From assembly GCA_004194705.1 (NCBI GenBank), contig SADC01000040.1, forward strand, positions 1 to 64,000: DNA of 64,000 bases. The letters are read 5' to 3'. This DNA comes from Ditylenchus dipsaci (taxonomy: Eukaryota > Nematoda > Chromadorea > Rhabditida > Anguinidae). A program made the translations under genes and the position numbers. Positions within the stretch are counted from its first letter, which is position 1, and each line of letters begins with the position of its first letter. The notes under the pieces are model-generated. The model ran no database searches. It saw nothing but the letters and a program-made list of their open reading frames with translations, and was not told where the DNA came from. Shown piece after piece: positions 53,881-64,000 of the stretch.

Positions 53881-56800
53881 ATGCATGAGAGTAATGTACC
53901 TAAGTTAGATCTTGGAGGGCAAGATGATGTTAGCGAGTTATCTAGTGCATCTCGTCCATCTTCCTCTATAAATTTTGATGCTGAAAAAAAGATTAAACAT
54001 TCTCGTCAAAATGTTCAAATTGAACCTAAAATGAGAAAACTGCACTACATTTTCCAGGAATTGTATGTCTTTTACAGATTCCTACAGTTATTTTTTGGGT
54101 TATTTCAGTGCAGCAGTCGCAAAGGATCCCATAGAGGGGATTTACGTCACTCCTAGTGCCAAAAATCCACTAGGTTCTTGTCATTTCAATTTTGACAAAT
54201 AGGTTTTTTTTAATTTTGTTTGCTGTTTAGAGTGGTTCGGTTTATTGATTGTGAGGGCAGGTAGTTTAGTTAGTATTTTCATTTTCCGGTTGACAGATAT
54301 TAATTTAGGGATTTTCTGTGGTAGATACATACTTCGCTTAGGCACATAAATTGTTAGGCTATTTTTTTTAGGAGGAATGTTCCGATTTTCTTTGCTATTG
54401 CCCATTGATTTTCCGGACACCAAAGAAATGCCAGTATGTTGCATTGTTTAATTGACGTCTGCATGAAAACTTCGAAAACTAAGAACTTAGAAGGTCAACA
54501 AACCACACTCCGGGCGGGTGAGGATTGTGAGTGAAGATTGTTAACCTTTTTTCAACATTTTCAAATTCACAATAACTTTGTTAATAGCTTGTCTGGTAGC
54601 CCTGGATTTAAGCTGCAATATGACACAAAAAGTTGATTTTTGGAAATTTAAAAAAATTATGGTCATTTCCGAGTGAGGATTGTTGAATTTACAGTCCACC
54701 ATTGTTACCAGGCTTTAAGGTGTTCGTTTAGCGAAAATGAAAAAAGCTTTAAATATTGAAAAAAGTTTCTATCCACACAATAGGAACACGATACACTCCT
54801 TTCTTATTGCTTGATTTTTGCGGACGTTTTTGTTCTGTTCACTCATAGGATACATGACCAGTAATGTATTTTTGCGATTTTTCGCTCTGGTTCTGAAATC
54901 TAAGTTAAAAAAAATTGCTCCTGTTCTTGCTCCGGGCTCTCAACTTTGAAAAATTTGCTCCGGCTCTTGCTCCGGGCTCTCAGCTTGGAAAAATTTGCTC
55001 TGTCTCTGACTCCGAGCGAAATCTAGAGCCAGAAAATAATACGTATATACTCGCTATACGCGTATAAAATATCAATATATGATTTGAATTTTCTCTGAAT
55101 ATGGCTCCGAGATTTTTATTTGAAAAAATTTGTTTCGGCTCTCGCTCCGGGCTCTCCAGCTCTGCCTCCTGCTCGGAACCAGATCAGAGCGAGAGCCAGA
55201 GCCGGAGATTTATACATCACTGGTCATGACGAGCAAATTTATGAATGCAAATGTCGATCAAAGTGTGGTACTAACTAAAATGTTTTAGCTGGTGAAATTT
55301 GACGACGTTTTGTTTCACCCTTTAATCAATCCGAAAACCAATGTGAGTTCCATCAATTTTTTGTACAAATGGGCAATTCGGCACAGGTAACGAACAAGCA
55401 CCCCACTCGAGTGAAGAACAAGCACCCCACGATTTTAAAGAACATATAATATGCATTACAAATTTATTTTTAATGGTTCTATTGTTTTGACCAACATTTA
55501 GTTCGCATTTTTATTCCTGCTCGTATCTGTTCTGCTCATATCTGTTATATTTGTTTTATATCTTTTTTGTTCAGATGGCTTTGGACAGAAATGGTCGCTG
55601 TCATAAAAGTCGCTGGCTTTTCTCTGAACTGGACCGCTTGACAGAAAATGAAGACGAAATGCAGAAAGCCAAACATGCGTATTGAAAAGCGTAGAAATAA
55701 GTACCTTTATCACTTTTTTGAAGTGTGCCACAGGGGCCCAAAATTTGAATTTATAATCAGTTCAGCTTAAACAAAACGCCAAGAATTTTTGAATGGCTCT
55801 TTTTCGTAATTTTGGGATTTTTTTATTTTTTCAATGAATTGTTTCAACCAAAAGATCTTTTTTAACAAAATTGCGTCACATTGACCGTCTCTTACACATA
55901 TCACAACGAACCCAAAAGCGCTACAGCTTCAAATTCTGCTATAAGTTACCTTTTTTGCACAGTCAGTATTAAATGAAAGCAATCATCACAAAAAGGTCAA
56001 ATCCAAGAGTGGAAAGAAGAATTTATTACAGATCTAAATCATCTAGACCATCTTCATCCAAACACTCTACTTCGCCATCATATAACACATTCCGTACATA
56101 AGAGTTCTCCATAATTTTTTCTGAACAGCAGGGGCCTATTTCACTAATTGAAGATTGGAAAATGGAAAGTGGAAAATGGAAAGTGGAAAGTGGAAAATGG
56201 AAAGTCATTTTCTGTTTCACTAACATTTTGGAAAATGGAAAATTGGAAATGGAAAGCGGAAAGTGAAAAGTGGAAAATTTCCATGGAAAATTTCCGCTTC
56301 TGTTTCACTATTTGAAAAGTGGAAAATGGAAAGTGGAAAATTGGAAAATTTTCCATGGAAAATTGATGACTAAGGCTACGGTCTACAAATTTTTGGAAAA
56401 TTGGAAATTTTTTCAAGTAAGTCAGAAAACCATCCTATCTTACCTAAAATCATGTGCTGAACACGGTTTGTCAATACCAAAATGGCGATTTCACCAACTA
56501 CACACCCATATTGGGGTAAGTACATATCCTGAGGGGGCATCTGCCTCCAAATCACGAAAATATTAGTTTCTCACATGGGATTGTAAAACATGGCTTCTTA
56601 GCCAAAATTTTACGCTGAACATGGTTTGACAATACCGAAACTGTGTTTTCAACCATTCAAACTCCAAAACCTAGGGTAGGTACCCGTGGTTCAAGTGGAT
56701 ATTCAGGTGGAATTCTTTTTTACGTTTTTCATGCTCCAAAACCTGTTTTCTGGACTAATTCGAACATGCTGATGATGGTTTGATAGTGGTGAAATGCCGT

Positions 56801-59800
56801 TTTGTAAAGTATTTATTAAGTTCTGTTAAAATCGAGTTTTAATAAAATCAATTATTCCCCAATACTCAGAAAATATCCGAGAAAACCTTATTTTACTATT
56901 ATCAAACCATCTTCAGCATGCCCGAATCAGTCCAGAAAATAGGTTTTGGAACATGAAAAATGTAAAAAAAAAATTTGATCCAAGTGGACGACCACTTGGT
57001 TTTAATGGTCTAGAGGAGGTACCAGGTGGTTACCCTACCCACTTTGAGGCTTACTGGTCTTTTACAGAATAGTTTATAATTGTTATTAAAGAAACAATAA
57101 TGTCTGTTACCACCAGGATTCGAGCCTGTAACCTCAAAAATTTGGAGTGGCGATTTACATGGATATCCTAGTGGACCACCGGAAAACCAAGTGGTCGACC
57201 ACTTGGATCAAAAATTTTTTTTACGTTTTCGGGTTCCAAAACTATTTTTCTGCACTTTTGATAAATCAATCGTTAGCGATAACTCAAAAATTTCTCGATA
57301 AAACGTGATTTCACCACTGTCAAACCATATTCAGCATGCTCGAATTAGTGCAGAAAAATAGTTTTGGAACCCGAAAACGTAAAAAAAAATTTTTGATCCA
57401 AGTGGTCGACCACCTGGTCTAAATTGGGGAGGGTCGCCGTCACCGAGGTTACTGGTTCTAGTCCCACTAAGTGTAAACTTAATTTTTTTTACTTCCATTT
57501 TTTAGGTTACCCAGGTGGACGCCCACCTGACAAGGAAGTACCTACCCAGGAATTGGGGTTAGGGTGGGGGATATACAAGTGGACCACCCAAAAATTCAGG
57601 AGTCTATTAGACGTGTCAACGATTTATTATTAATACTAATTTTGGTCGATTGTGTATTTGTACTCTGATTACGGGGCTCGTGGCATAGAAAAATGACTTA
57701 ATTCGACTTTTCATGTAAAAATTATTTTATGGGAAATTTTTCATTTTCCATGGAAAATTGGAAAATGGAAACTGGAAAATGGAAAGTGAAATTTTTTTTA
57801 GTGAAACAGAAAACTGGAAAGTTTCCACTTTCCATTTTCCACTTTCCATTTCCAATTTTCGTTTAGTGAAACAGAAAATTATCACTTTCCATTTTCCACT
57901 TTCCATTTTCCAATTTTCCATGGAAACTTTCCCAATCTTCAATTAGTGAAATAGGCCCCAGACGTCACAGATAATTCAATCGTTTGAAGATCACGATTTG
58001 GAAACTGCTGCGCACCACCAAAGCCCAGCTGGAAATCTCTATTGCGCGATCGCTGAAAGACACAGTTATACTTGCATGGTCCCCGAAAAAATAAAAAGTG
58101 CCGCCGCCGACGCTTCAAACTCGTTAATTTTAGCCGCTGGCAGAAGGCGGCCGCCGACGCTCCGCCGGCGGCCGTGCAAATATGAACACAATCATAAAAT
58201 ATAGTTGACCATGACATTAAAATTTACCTGCTTAAACTGATCAGAGGTGTTCAAAGCTATTCATATCAAGCAAGAAGAGCTCACACGTACGTACGTGTCT
58301 ATTTATCTATAATTTTATTCTAATAGGCAAATTCAATTTCGCTGTGGAAAACGTTGTCCGGGAAGTAAAAAATGTGATGGGGGACTTGGTTTTCTAGTCG
58401 GCTCATATTTGGAGGCTTCAAAGATTCCGGTTGTTTCCGCCTTAAAGTTCATCTATTTATGGTTTTATAAAGTTCATCTATTTATTTCTTTTTTTCATTT
58501 ATATTTCTTGGGGTCTTGACAATGGAAATTCTGTGGTTGCCGAGCAAGAATATTTCTTTCTACAAGCAGTACCAGTTCAGAAACATCAAGGCAGATTCCA
58601 ATCCGAAATATTTGGTCGAACTATAAGTTGAGATTATTTCGTGTGCTTTTGTATTTGTGTGATAAACTATGCGGTATCTAATAAAATCGGGTGAAATTCT
58701 GTGGTGCTTGTTCTTCACTCGAGTGGGGTGCGTGTTCTTTACTCGAGTGGGGTGCTTGTTCTTAACCTTGGGCGGGCAATTTATTAATGATAAACTATTA
58801 ATCTTAGATCACTGACCTTAGCCGTTATTTCCCGAGTGGATGGCAAAGAGAGAGGAATCACATATACCAGATACTTACAGCCACCCAAAGTATGTTTTTT
58901 CGTTGCAAAGTGGAAACAGGACATGCTGCAAACCCGGTTTGATTTCCACTATAAGTAAATTACATGGGAACCGATTTCAGGAGGCAGCTATTTTGTTAAC
59001 AGAAAACAGCACTAAATTCAAGCAGATGGCTCGTGATGCAGTCAGGTTAAATTTTTGTTGATGCAGCTTTTTAACCTGGGATTATTTAGGAGAAGTAGAA
59101 CTCAGATATATGATGTTGCCAACTCAGACGATCCTAATGCTATTTGGTAGCTGAGTTTTCTTGGGGTTTAAAGACATATTTGACTATAGTGAAATGCTTA
59201 AGTACGTCATAATCAGTGATGGGTAAGCAGGCAATTTTCGCCCCAGCACCGCCCCACGCCCCAGGGTTTTCCAGACTATCGCCATGGCACCGCCCACGCC
59301 CCAGAATTTTCCAGACTATCGCCCCGGCACCGCCTCATGCCACAGGGCGTGGCACCCCGGGGCGGTGCGCACCGGATAATGTAGCAGTTCCGAAGATTTT
59401 TAAAAGCCACCATTATGCTTCTACGCGATTTGTAAGGCTAATTGGATCAAACTTTAAAAATTGAAGTCATCTTGCAAAGTTTTAAGAGAAATTTGAAAAA
59501 TCCGAGGGCCCCGTACCGCGCCCCAGAAATAATTCTGCCTCCGCCCCGCCCCTCGCCCCGGACTATTTTTTTTCGTGAAGTAGCAATCGAGGTCAACAAG
59601 TAGCCGTAGAAGTCTCCTTTCTCTTTGAACAAATAACATCTTTGTGCGACCCTGCGATTGTAAGTTGTAATGAGGTGTCACATCTCATCAGCATTCAAAT
59701 TGAGCAAAACCTTAAGCTCAACATATGCAGCATATGTTAGTAGGAACTTAAAATTGTGTTCCTATATGAGTTTTAAAATCCTTCACTTAATTTAAAAAAA

Positions 59801-62516
59801 ATCATAAATATTCGCCATCATTCAAAAAATTGGGCAAATTTTCATATTCGTGCTAATATATTACAGTTCTGGGCAGCGACATATTGCGCCATATCAAATT
59901 GCGCCATATCAAATTGCGCCACATTCAAATTGCGCCGCCGCAAATTGCGCCGCCGTAAATTGCGCCAATGTAAATTGCGCCACATTCAAATTGCGCCGTA
60001 TTCAAATTGCGCCACCGCAAATTGCGCCGCATTCAAATTGCGCCACCGCAAATTGCGCCGCATTCAAATTGCGCCCACGCAAATTGCGCCGCATTCAAAT
60101 TGCGCCACCGCAAATTGCGCCGCATTCAAATTGCGCCATTGTGTAGTGTAATGAAACATCACCATTAAACCTTTTAAAATTCTCGTCTTAACCTGTTTTC
60201 ATGTGCTCTAACGATCAGTTTAGCAAATGGTCAGAGTATTTCATACTGAAAGAGGCAATGTCCTTAGCTTCTAAAAAATTGTGGCGCAACAGCGATATCA
60301 ACAAACCAAGAGCATCTGGTGGAAAAGAAGGTGCATCATGGTCATCTCCCTGATACAGCTCTCGTTGAAGTTTTTTTCCTTCTTGCAGTGGTTTTTTTAT
60401 CTCATACTTTAAGGTCAGGAAGAGGGTTTCGGAAGCGATTTCAGCAGCAGAAAGCAATCGTGACACGCCGGTGAGTAGCCTAGTGGATTTAGCATTCAAC
60501 GGGCTTGTGGGAGAAATTTAATCGGTACTTTAGTCATGACAATCCGTCGCTTGCAGATGTAATCTTGAAGCTTCAAACAGATGAGGAGAAGGTGCGACAG
60601 AAGATTGAACTGTAATTTCTCTATTATTTTTTTTTGAGCGTGCTTATAAACCATAATGTTTAGTAGTCTCGGCTCAAATATAGTATACCCACCCCACTGA
60701 ACTATAGTATACCCACCCAGAAATTTGCCTTGGTCCCCCAAGCTGATTTTTTTGCAAAAAAAAATTGTAAAAAAAAATCAGCTTGGGGGACCAAGGCAAA
60801 TTTCTGGGGTGGGTATACTATAGTTCAGTGGGGTGGGTATACTTAAGTTTAGCCGTCGTCTCTACAATCCGTTGGCGCGCGTGACAGGTGGAATCAGGTC
60901 GAAAAAAGCAATATATTCCGCCGATCAAATTAAGCAGCTGGTTACCAACTACGTCGATGGTGGTGGGCAACTTCGGATGGAATTCCTTGTCTCAATTGGT
61001 GCCCATCTAGAAAAGTACCAAAGCAATTAAATCACAATATTTATGTTACACTGTTGTGCTTTTTTCGGTTTATTGTTATGCATTTCTCGAAACGAAATAA
61101 ACTAGTGATTGTTGTTGAAAAGATTTTTTTTTTGAGGAACAAGAGTTAATTCGTTTTTTTAAGTCAGAAACCTCTGCCGTAAAAAAGGGCCAGTGATCTA
61201 CAAACTCGATTTTACCAATACTCAAAAAATACCCTAGAAAACCGTATTTTACCACTATCAAAGCATCTTCAGCATGCCCGAATTAGTCTAGAAAACTAGT
61301 TTTGGAACCCGAAAAGTGAAAAAAATTGCTCCAAGTAGACGACCACTTGGTTTAGATGGTTCAGACTGAAAAATTTTAATTCCCACGAAATACGTTAGAT
61401 AGAAAGTGAGTGTCAAAAAAGTCATTGGGTACACTGAAAGTTAGAATGAAAGAAAGATTGAGAGGCAATTTCTCCACGTTGGTACACACTGAAAGTGAGA
61501 GTGAAAGGAAAATCTTTTTTGATTGAAAGGAAACGTGGCTTTACTGGCGCAATCTGCGGCGGCGCAATTTGAATTCGGCGCAATTTGCGGTGGCGCAATT
61601 TGAATGCGGCGCAATTTGCGGTGGCGCAATTTGAATTCGGCGCAATTTGATATGGCGCAATTTGAATGCGGCGCAATTTACGGCGGCGCAATTTGCGGCG
61701 GCGCAATTTGAATGTGGCGCAATTTACGGCGGCGCAATTTGCGGCGGCGCAATTTGAATGTGGCGCAATATGTCGCTGCCCACAGTTCTAGGAGTCACGA
61801 ATAAAGCAAATGATTCTAGTACAGTCAACCTACGATTTGGCGTCACCCCGATTTAACTTCACCCTCGGTTTTACATCACCTAAAAACTGGACGATCTGTT
61901 TGTCTTTAGCTTTAAATTAAGGCAAATTAAACCCTCGATTTAACAATGTCACCACATGGCCGGTTCCTGGAGTTTACGTTAAATAGAGGGATGACTGTCG
62001 ATAGAAATTTATTAGTTTTTTGTTACAACTGGATTTCAGCTTCACACCATGGAATGAGAAGGAAATGGAACCTGTAAAAGAGGTATTCAAATTATCTGAC
62101 AGGCTTCTGATAAAGTATACATTTTAAGTATCTCATCGGCAAAAAACCTCTAGATAAGTCTTTGTCTGGAATTGCTGGTAAAAAAAATTAATTTCCATTT
62201 TGTTGCTTTTTCTAATTCAAACTTTTTAGGTGAATACACTCAGAGCTCCAATAAAAAGTTAGGCTATTCTTGGGTAGATTCAGAAAGATGCTATTACATG
62301 TGTGACCTGTTTCCAACAGTCTGTTTTTTGGAACGGTTTTAGTTTATGTCTGCCTGTCTATTTGCAGCAAATACCGAACCATCTAGCCAGTTCCCGATCG
62401 GTCACCGGAACCCCGAAGAAGACTTGTCTCCCAAAGTATTGGAGTTGAGTCTGAAATCTAGCGAAAGCAACCAAGAAATGGTCTCTACAAATCCACTTAG
62501 TAGCGAAAAGTTATAA
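53881..62516 (+). CDS. AKTIP: AKTIP/Fused-toes-like UEV protein
   Basis: FTS/AKTIP is an E2-like protein without catalytic cysteine that works with Hook proteins in vesicle transport. Twelve exons in phase: 53881-54062, 54109-54173, 54231-54260, 54372-54433, 55289-55342, 58808-58936, 58981-59045, 59090-59146, 62040-62082, 62129-62177, 62230-62301 (or to 62322), 62368-62516, about 318-325 residues (human 292). UBC-fold landmarks are EGIYVTPSAKNPLEWFGLLI, GGMFRFSLLLPIDFPD, KFDDVLFHPLINP, RNHIYQILTATQSMFFRCKV and HAANPEAAILLTENSTKF, then DDPNAICFTPWNEKE matching the AKTIP tail. No cysteine lies at the E2 active-site position. TTTTCAG at 53858-53864 precedes the ATG by 16 bases. Introns 5 and 8 are filled by 3.4-kb and 1.9-kb transposons, yet every exon is open. 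AATAAA follows near 62540. Confidence 0.93.
54520..54720. repeat. Decayed copy of the 8285-8692 MITE
   Basis: GTCTGGTAGCCCTGGATTTA, GGTCATTTCCGAGTGAGGA and TTACCAGGC correspond to the right arm of the MITE at 8285-8692. The left part is reduced to GGGTGAGGATTGTGAGTG. It lies in AKTIP intron 4. Confidence 0.65.
54859..55222. mobile_element. hAT-like MITE with GCTCCGGCTCT arms
   Basis: CAGTAATGTATTTTTGCG at the left faces ATACATCACTG at the right. The arms are arrays of TTGCTCCGGGCTCTC units, inverted as GAGAGCCAGAGCCGGAG. The flanking 8-mers TACATGAC and GTCATGAC match at 6 of 8. It is in AKTIP intron 4. Confidence 0.72.
56026..58205 (-). pseudogene. Interrupted coding remnant, family unknown
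   Basis: On the minus strand RNRDFQLGFGGAQQFPNRDL and QTIELSVTS (about 58055-57965) lead to the right end of the 56131-57959 element. On its other side CCSEKIMENSYVRNVLYDGE then VECLDEDGLDDLDL-stop (56123-56026) continues in a compatible way and is followed by AATAAA. The most economical reading is one gene of the outer element split by the inner one. Upstream sequence is GC-rich (GCCGCCGACGC-type repeats near 58100-58170). The family is not recognised. Confidence 0.5.
56131..57959. mobile_element. Foldback element with GGAAAATGGAAAGT arms
   Basis: The ends GGGGCCTATTTCACTAATTG are exactly inverted. The left arm (56150-56370) and right arm (57725-57945) are arrays of GGAAAATGGAAAGTGGAAA units with TCTGTTTCACTA spacers. 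The core shares modules with 46018-47958 and 59871-61781: CTGAACACGGTTTGTCAATA (56459), ATGCTGATGATGGTTTGATA (56767), the CCAAGTGG/CCACTTGG palindromes, and TTACCACCAGGATTCGAGCC, a tRNA-like B box, at 57110. The flanking 8-mers do not match, so no target duplication can be claimed. Confidence 0.82.
59214..59590. repeat. GC-rich hAT-like fragment in AKTIP intron 8
   Basis: CAGTGATGGGTAAGCAGGC opens a stretch of GCCCCAGCACCGCCCCACGC repeats, which reappear inverted (GGCGTGGCACCCCGGGGCGG), and related sequence occurs near 59510-59570. The CAGTGATG start is hAT-like. No clean right end or target duplication was found. Confidence 0.55.
60215..60499 (-). CDS. Doubtful helical open frame inside 59871-61781
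   Basis: A 94-codon minus-strand frame reads LLTGVSRLLSAAEIASETLF, then LKYEIKKPLQEGKKLQRELY and a Pro/Leu-rich end. Its N-terminal side may be spliced to sequence up to about 60620. The opposite strand of the same region is also protein-like (LKEAMSLASKKLWRNSDINK), so I cannot tell which, if either, is coding. Confidence 0.3.
   Translation of the reverse strand: MNAKSTRLLTGVSRLLSAAEIASETLFLTLKYEIKKPLQEGKKLQRELYQGDDHDAPSFPPDALGLLISLLRHNFLEAKDIASFSMKYSDHLLN
60676..60842. repeat. Near-perfect hairpin (GTATACCCACCCC arms)
   Basis: GTATACCCACCCCACTGAAC at the left to CCCCCAAGCTGATTTTTTT is inverted after a short A-rich loop. It is nested in 59871-61781. Confidence 0.8.
60846..61030 (+). CDS. 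Possible terminal exon inside 59871-61781
   Basis: RRLYNPLARVTGGIRSKKAI then YSADQIKQLVTNYVDGGGQL and FLVSIGAHLEKYQSN-stop form an open, protein-like frame right after the hairpin. No upstream exon could be joined with confidence and no family is recognised. Confidence 0.35.
61822..61997. mobile_element. Pogo-like MITE (CAGTCAACCTACG ends)
   Basis: CAGTCAACCTACGATTTGGC faces GTTAAATAGAGGGATGACTG, with internal ACCCTCGATTTAAC repeats. TA precedes the left end, while TC follows the right end, so one duplication has mutated. It lies in AKTIP intron 8. Confidence 0.7.
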
Positions 62517-62813
62517 TGGTTTTGTGAAAATGTATACACAATAAACAGAGCTTTCACATATTCTAATACTCGACATTGACACTCTTTATTAAATTTAAAT
62601 TTTAGTTTTAATTGCTCTTACAAATAGTATGTGAGGTTCGCTGAACAGACAGCTGTATTCTACCTAATTTTGCACATTTAAAAGACATAATCTGTAAGAA
62701 TGGACCACCCTGTCGAGAGGTTTTTTTTTCTGAAAAACAGTTTTGTAGAAAAGAGGTTGCCAAAAGTAGATATGATAAATTTCCGAAAACTTTTGTTTTT
62801 AATTTTCTTTGAG

Positions 62814-63709
62814 TTATTTTATTGACAGATTCGTCTTCAGCGCGGTCGATTTGCTTATAAAAGTGCTCTTGAGTTTCAAATTAGTGTCATATTTAAAATT
62901 CCTCTCAATTGAATTGAATTTTTCGATGACAACTGGAATAAAACTGGTCTCTTTCGAAAGAGCTTTTCTGATGTGCGATTCTACGATGGAGGCACTGATA
63001 TACGCCATAGCGTGTAAAGCGTCAACTACAAGTTCAAAATTAGCTAAAATTTATTAGTTTCGTGTCGAGACCATGCGATAATTATTGGATCCCAAATTTT
63101 CATTTTTTTAATCAAATTTTTGACGCTACTTGGATATACCCACCCCAAATCAATTTTTTTTTCATAAGAGCCCAATCTCATGAATTTATTTGAAAGTGAC
63201 CCCGAAACTCAATTCTTAATTGATCAGAACTCAAAAATAATGCGTCTTTTGAGCTTCTGAGGGTGGTTGATGAAGTTTTGAAAAAAGTTGATTTGGGTGG
63301 GTATATCCAATAGCGCCAATTCTTTAATGTTTAATATTAACACGAGAATTCCTAACTGTAATGCTTGACTACCTGGGGTTTTTCAGACCTCCTGAGCACG
63401 ATGATCGCAAAATCGGTCCTCCTTGCTAGAGTACAATGCCCATAAAAAGCTCGATTCTCACTGCGACTCATTGAAAAATGGATGGTTTTTTCTTCAGGCT
63501 TGTGAGCACTGAATTAATTTAGCTCAGCATTTTCTTTTATGCTCATAAGAACGCCCTCTGTCTGGACTTTCTAATGATGTGTCGCTTGCCTACATTCGAA
63601 AAAAGTATCATGGGTAAAAAATCAAAAGAATTAAATAAGGCAGTTTTGAAAAATTTACAATTTTACTAACGGCATGAGAAGTTTCTGCACTCTGGCCGTT
63701 CAACTCCAT
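62814..63709 (-). CDS. Candidate gene, incomplete model
   Basis: A first exon may be 63709-63659 (MELNGQSAETSHAVSKI, GTAAAT donor), followed by an exon from 63589 (ASDTSLESPDRGRSYEHK). Near 62814-63052, after a TTTTAG acceptor, a clear minus-strand coding stretch reads NFELVVDALHAMAYISASIV, then SHIRKALSKETSFIPVVIEK, and ends LKTNLSIK-TAA. Between them lie a partly open exon (LYSSKEDRFCDHRAQE near 63430) and the MITE 63121-63316. Phases of the middle exons could not be reconciled. The product is not recognised. Confidence 0.5.
63121..63316. mobile_element. MITE with GRCGCTAYTTGGATATACCC ends
   Basis: GACGCTACTTGGATATACCC is inverted as GGGTATATCCAATAGCGCC, followed inward by ACCCCAAATCAA. 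The flanks are T-rich and no firm duplication was found. The terminus resembles that of 37495-37691. Confidence 0.7.
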
Positions 63710-63716
63710 AATGCTT

Positions 63717-64000
63717 GATCAATACTTGTAGATAAATTCAAGAGCTTGACGATATGGCAAAAATCAGCACAAAAGTTGAACAAAAGTTACTCCGAGATCA
63801 CAGAAGAAGAGATAGCACCAGCTGTTTTCTTGTTACTGAGATTTGAATGGTACTATGATTGGATTATGCCTGTTGACGTTTCAATAATTTTTTTTCTGAT
63901 AATATACTTAAATGCACAGCGTGAAAAATGCATCAGAACAAGTGCAAAGACTCACAAGACAACAAGCAAATATAGCATACAAGGGACAACAGGCGACTAT
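63717..64000. other. Window edge, no feature assigned
   Basis: Upstream side of the candidate minus-strand gene. No further exon is recognisable before the window ends. Confidence 0.3.

Larger units (their letters stand above)
55379..58773. mobile_element. 3.4-kb foldback-type insertion in AKTIP intron 5
   Basis: The ends carry GAACAAGCACCCCACTCGAG repeats in inverted orientation (55389-55432 and 58711-58765), and the perfect 8-bp duplication GGGCAATT lies at 55371-55378 and 58774-58781. Inside is a broken minus-strand coding stretch split by the 56131-57959 element. Near the right end are two plus-strand, protein-like pieces (NFAVENVVREVKNVMGDLVF near 58335 and KNISFYKQYQFRNIKADSNP near 58550). 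The 8-bp duplication suggests hAT. No transposase domain was recognised. Confidence 0.82.
59871..61781. mobile_element. Foldback element with CAAATTGCGCCG arms
   Basis: The ends GGGCAGCGACATATTGCGCC are exactly inverted, with perfect 8-bp duplications ACAGTTCT (59863-59870 and 61782-61789). The arms (59880-60140 and 61550-61770) are arrays of ATTCAAATTGCGCCRC. The segment 61205-61510 is homologous to 47350-47700 of the 46018-47958 element, including GATTGAGAGGCAATTT and ACACTGAAAGTGAGAGTGAA. It lies in AKTIP intron 8. Confidence 0.93.

Noticed and set aside
55575..55700. Exon of AKTIP reading WLWTEMVAVIKVAG or ENEDEMQKAKHAY
   Set aside because: It lies inside the 55379-58773 insertion. The conserved continuation (RNHIYQILTATQ) is found in phase at 58808, so this stretch belongs to the transposon or is chance.
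58081..58200. GC-rich GCCGCCGACGC stretch as a CpG island or promoter
   Set aside because: It is confined to the interior of the 55379-58773 insertion and resembles GC-rich terminal sequence of other elements here.

Overview
This is a eukaryotic genome window and almost certainly nematode. Genes have many short introns ending in TTTCAG, four genes have such an acceptor 8 to 25 bases upstream of the first ATG (the layout of spliced-leader trans-splicing), and one gene encodes a calcitonin/DH31-type neuropeptide precursor of the nematode NLP-73 kind. I could not identify the genus. The window is AT-rich and carries an extreme load of small inverted-repeat transposons, many nested. Most positions rest on hand reading of splice sites and reading phase; no database search was run.

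Six host genes could be rebuilt with compatible intron phases, except where noted. They are the GINS subunit PSF1/GINS1 (14730 to 8737, minus); a receptor tyrosine kinase with signal peptide and transmembrane helix (17605 to 33574, plus); the calcitonin/DH31-like precursor (37409 to 34975, minus); a HINT-type histidine-triad protein (51087 to 50218, minus); a 150-residue putative mitochondrial membrane protein (52268 to 53663, plus); and an AKTIP/Fused-toes-like UEV protein (53881 to 62516, plus). A tRNA-Ile(AAU) lies at 43734-43806. Introns of these genes are stuffed with transposons, but coding phase is kept. The exception is the kinase gene, which has two insertions at one exon, a one-base deletion in the kinase domain and a phase clash before the membrane helix.

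Classifiable autonomous transposons are an hAT (2053-4699, 8-bp duplication), a MULE with FLYWCH finger (9033-11492, 10-bp duplication, inside GINS1 intron 5) and a Tc1 (12449-14200, TA, inside GINS1 intron 2). All three transposases carry disabling lesions. Around them are hAT-, PIF/Harbinger-, pogo/Tc1- and TTAA-type miniature elements. A TTAA-flanked chain of three abutting elements (21567-25202) includes one carrying a proteasome alpha-6 (PSMA1-like) gene fragment.

The most unusual theme is a set of foldback elements whose terminal inverted repeats are tandem arrays of short units. Three elements of about 1.8-1.95 kb (46018-47958, 56131-57959, 59871-61781) share a homologous core but have three different terminal arrays. 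Another family (27451-28472 and 48603-49581, each with its own perfect 8-bp duplication) carries a Trp-rich reading frame that runs on from its terminal array. A further element (41778-43495) has long terminal repeats and an intact four-exon gene with no recognisable transposase domain.
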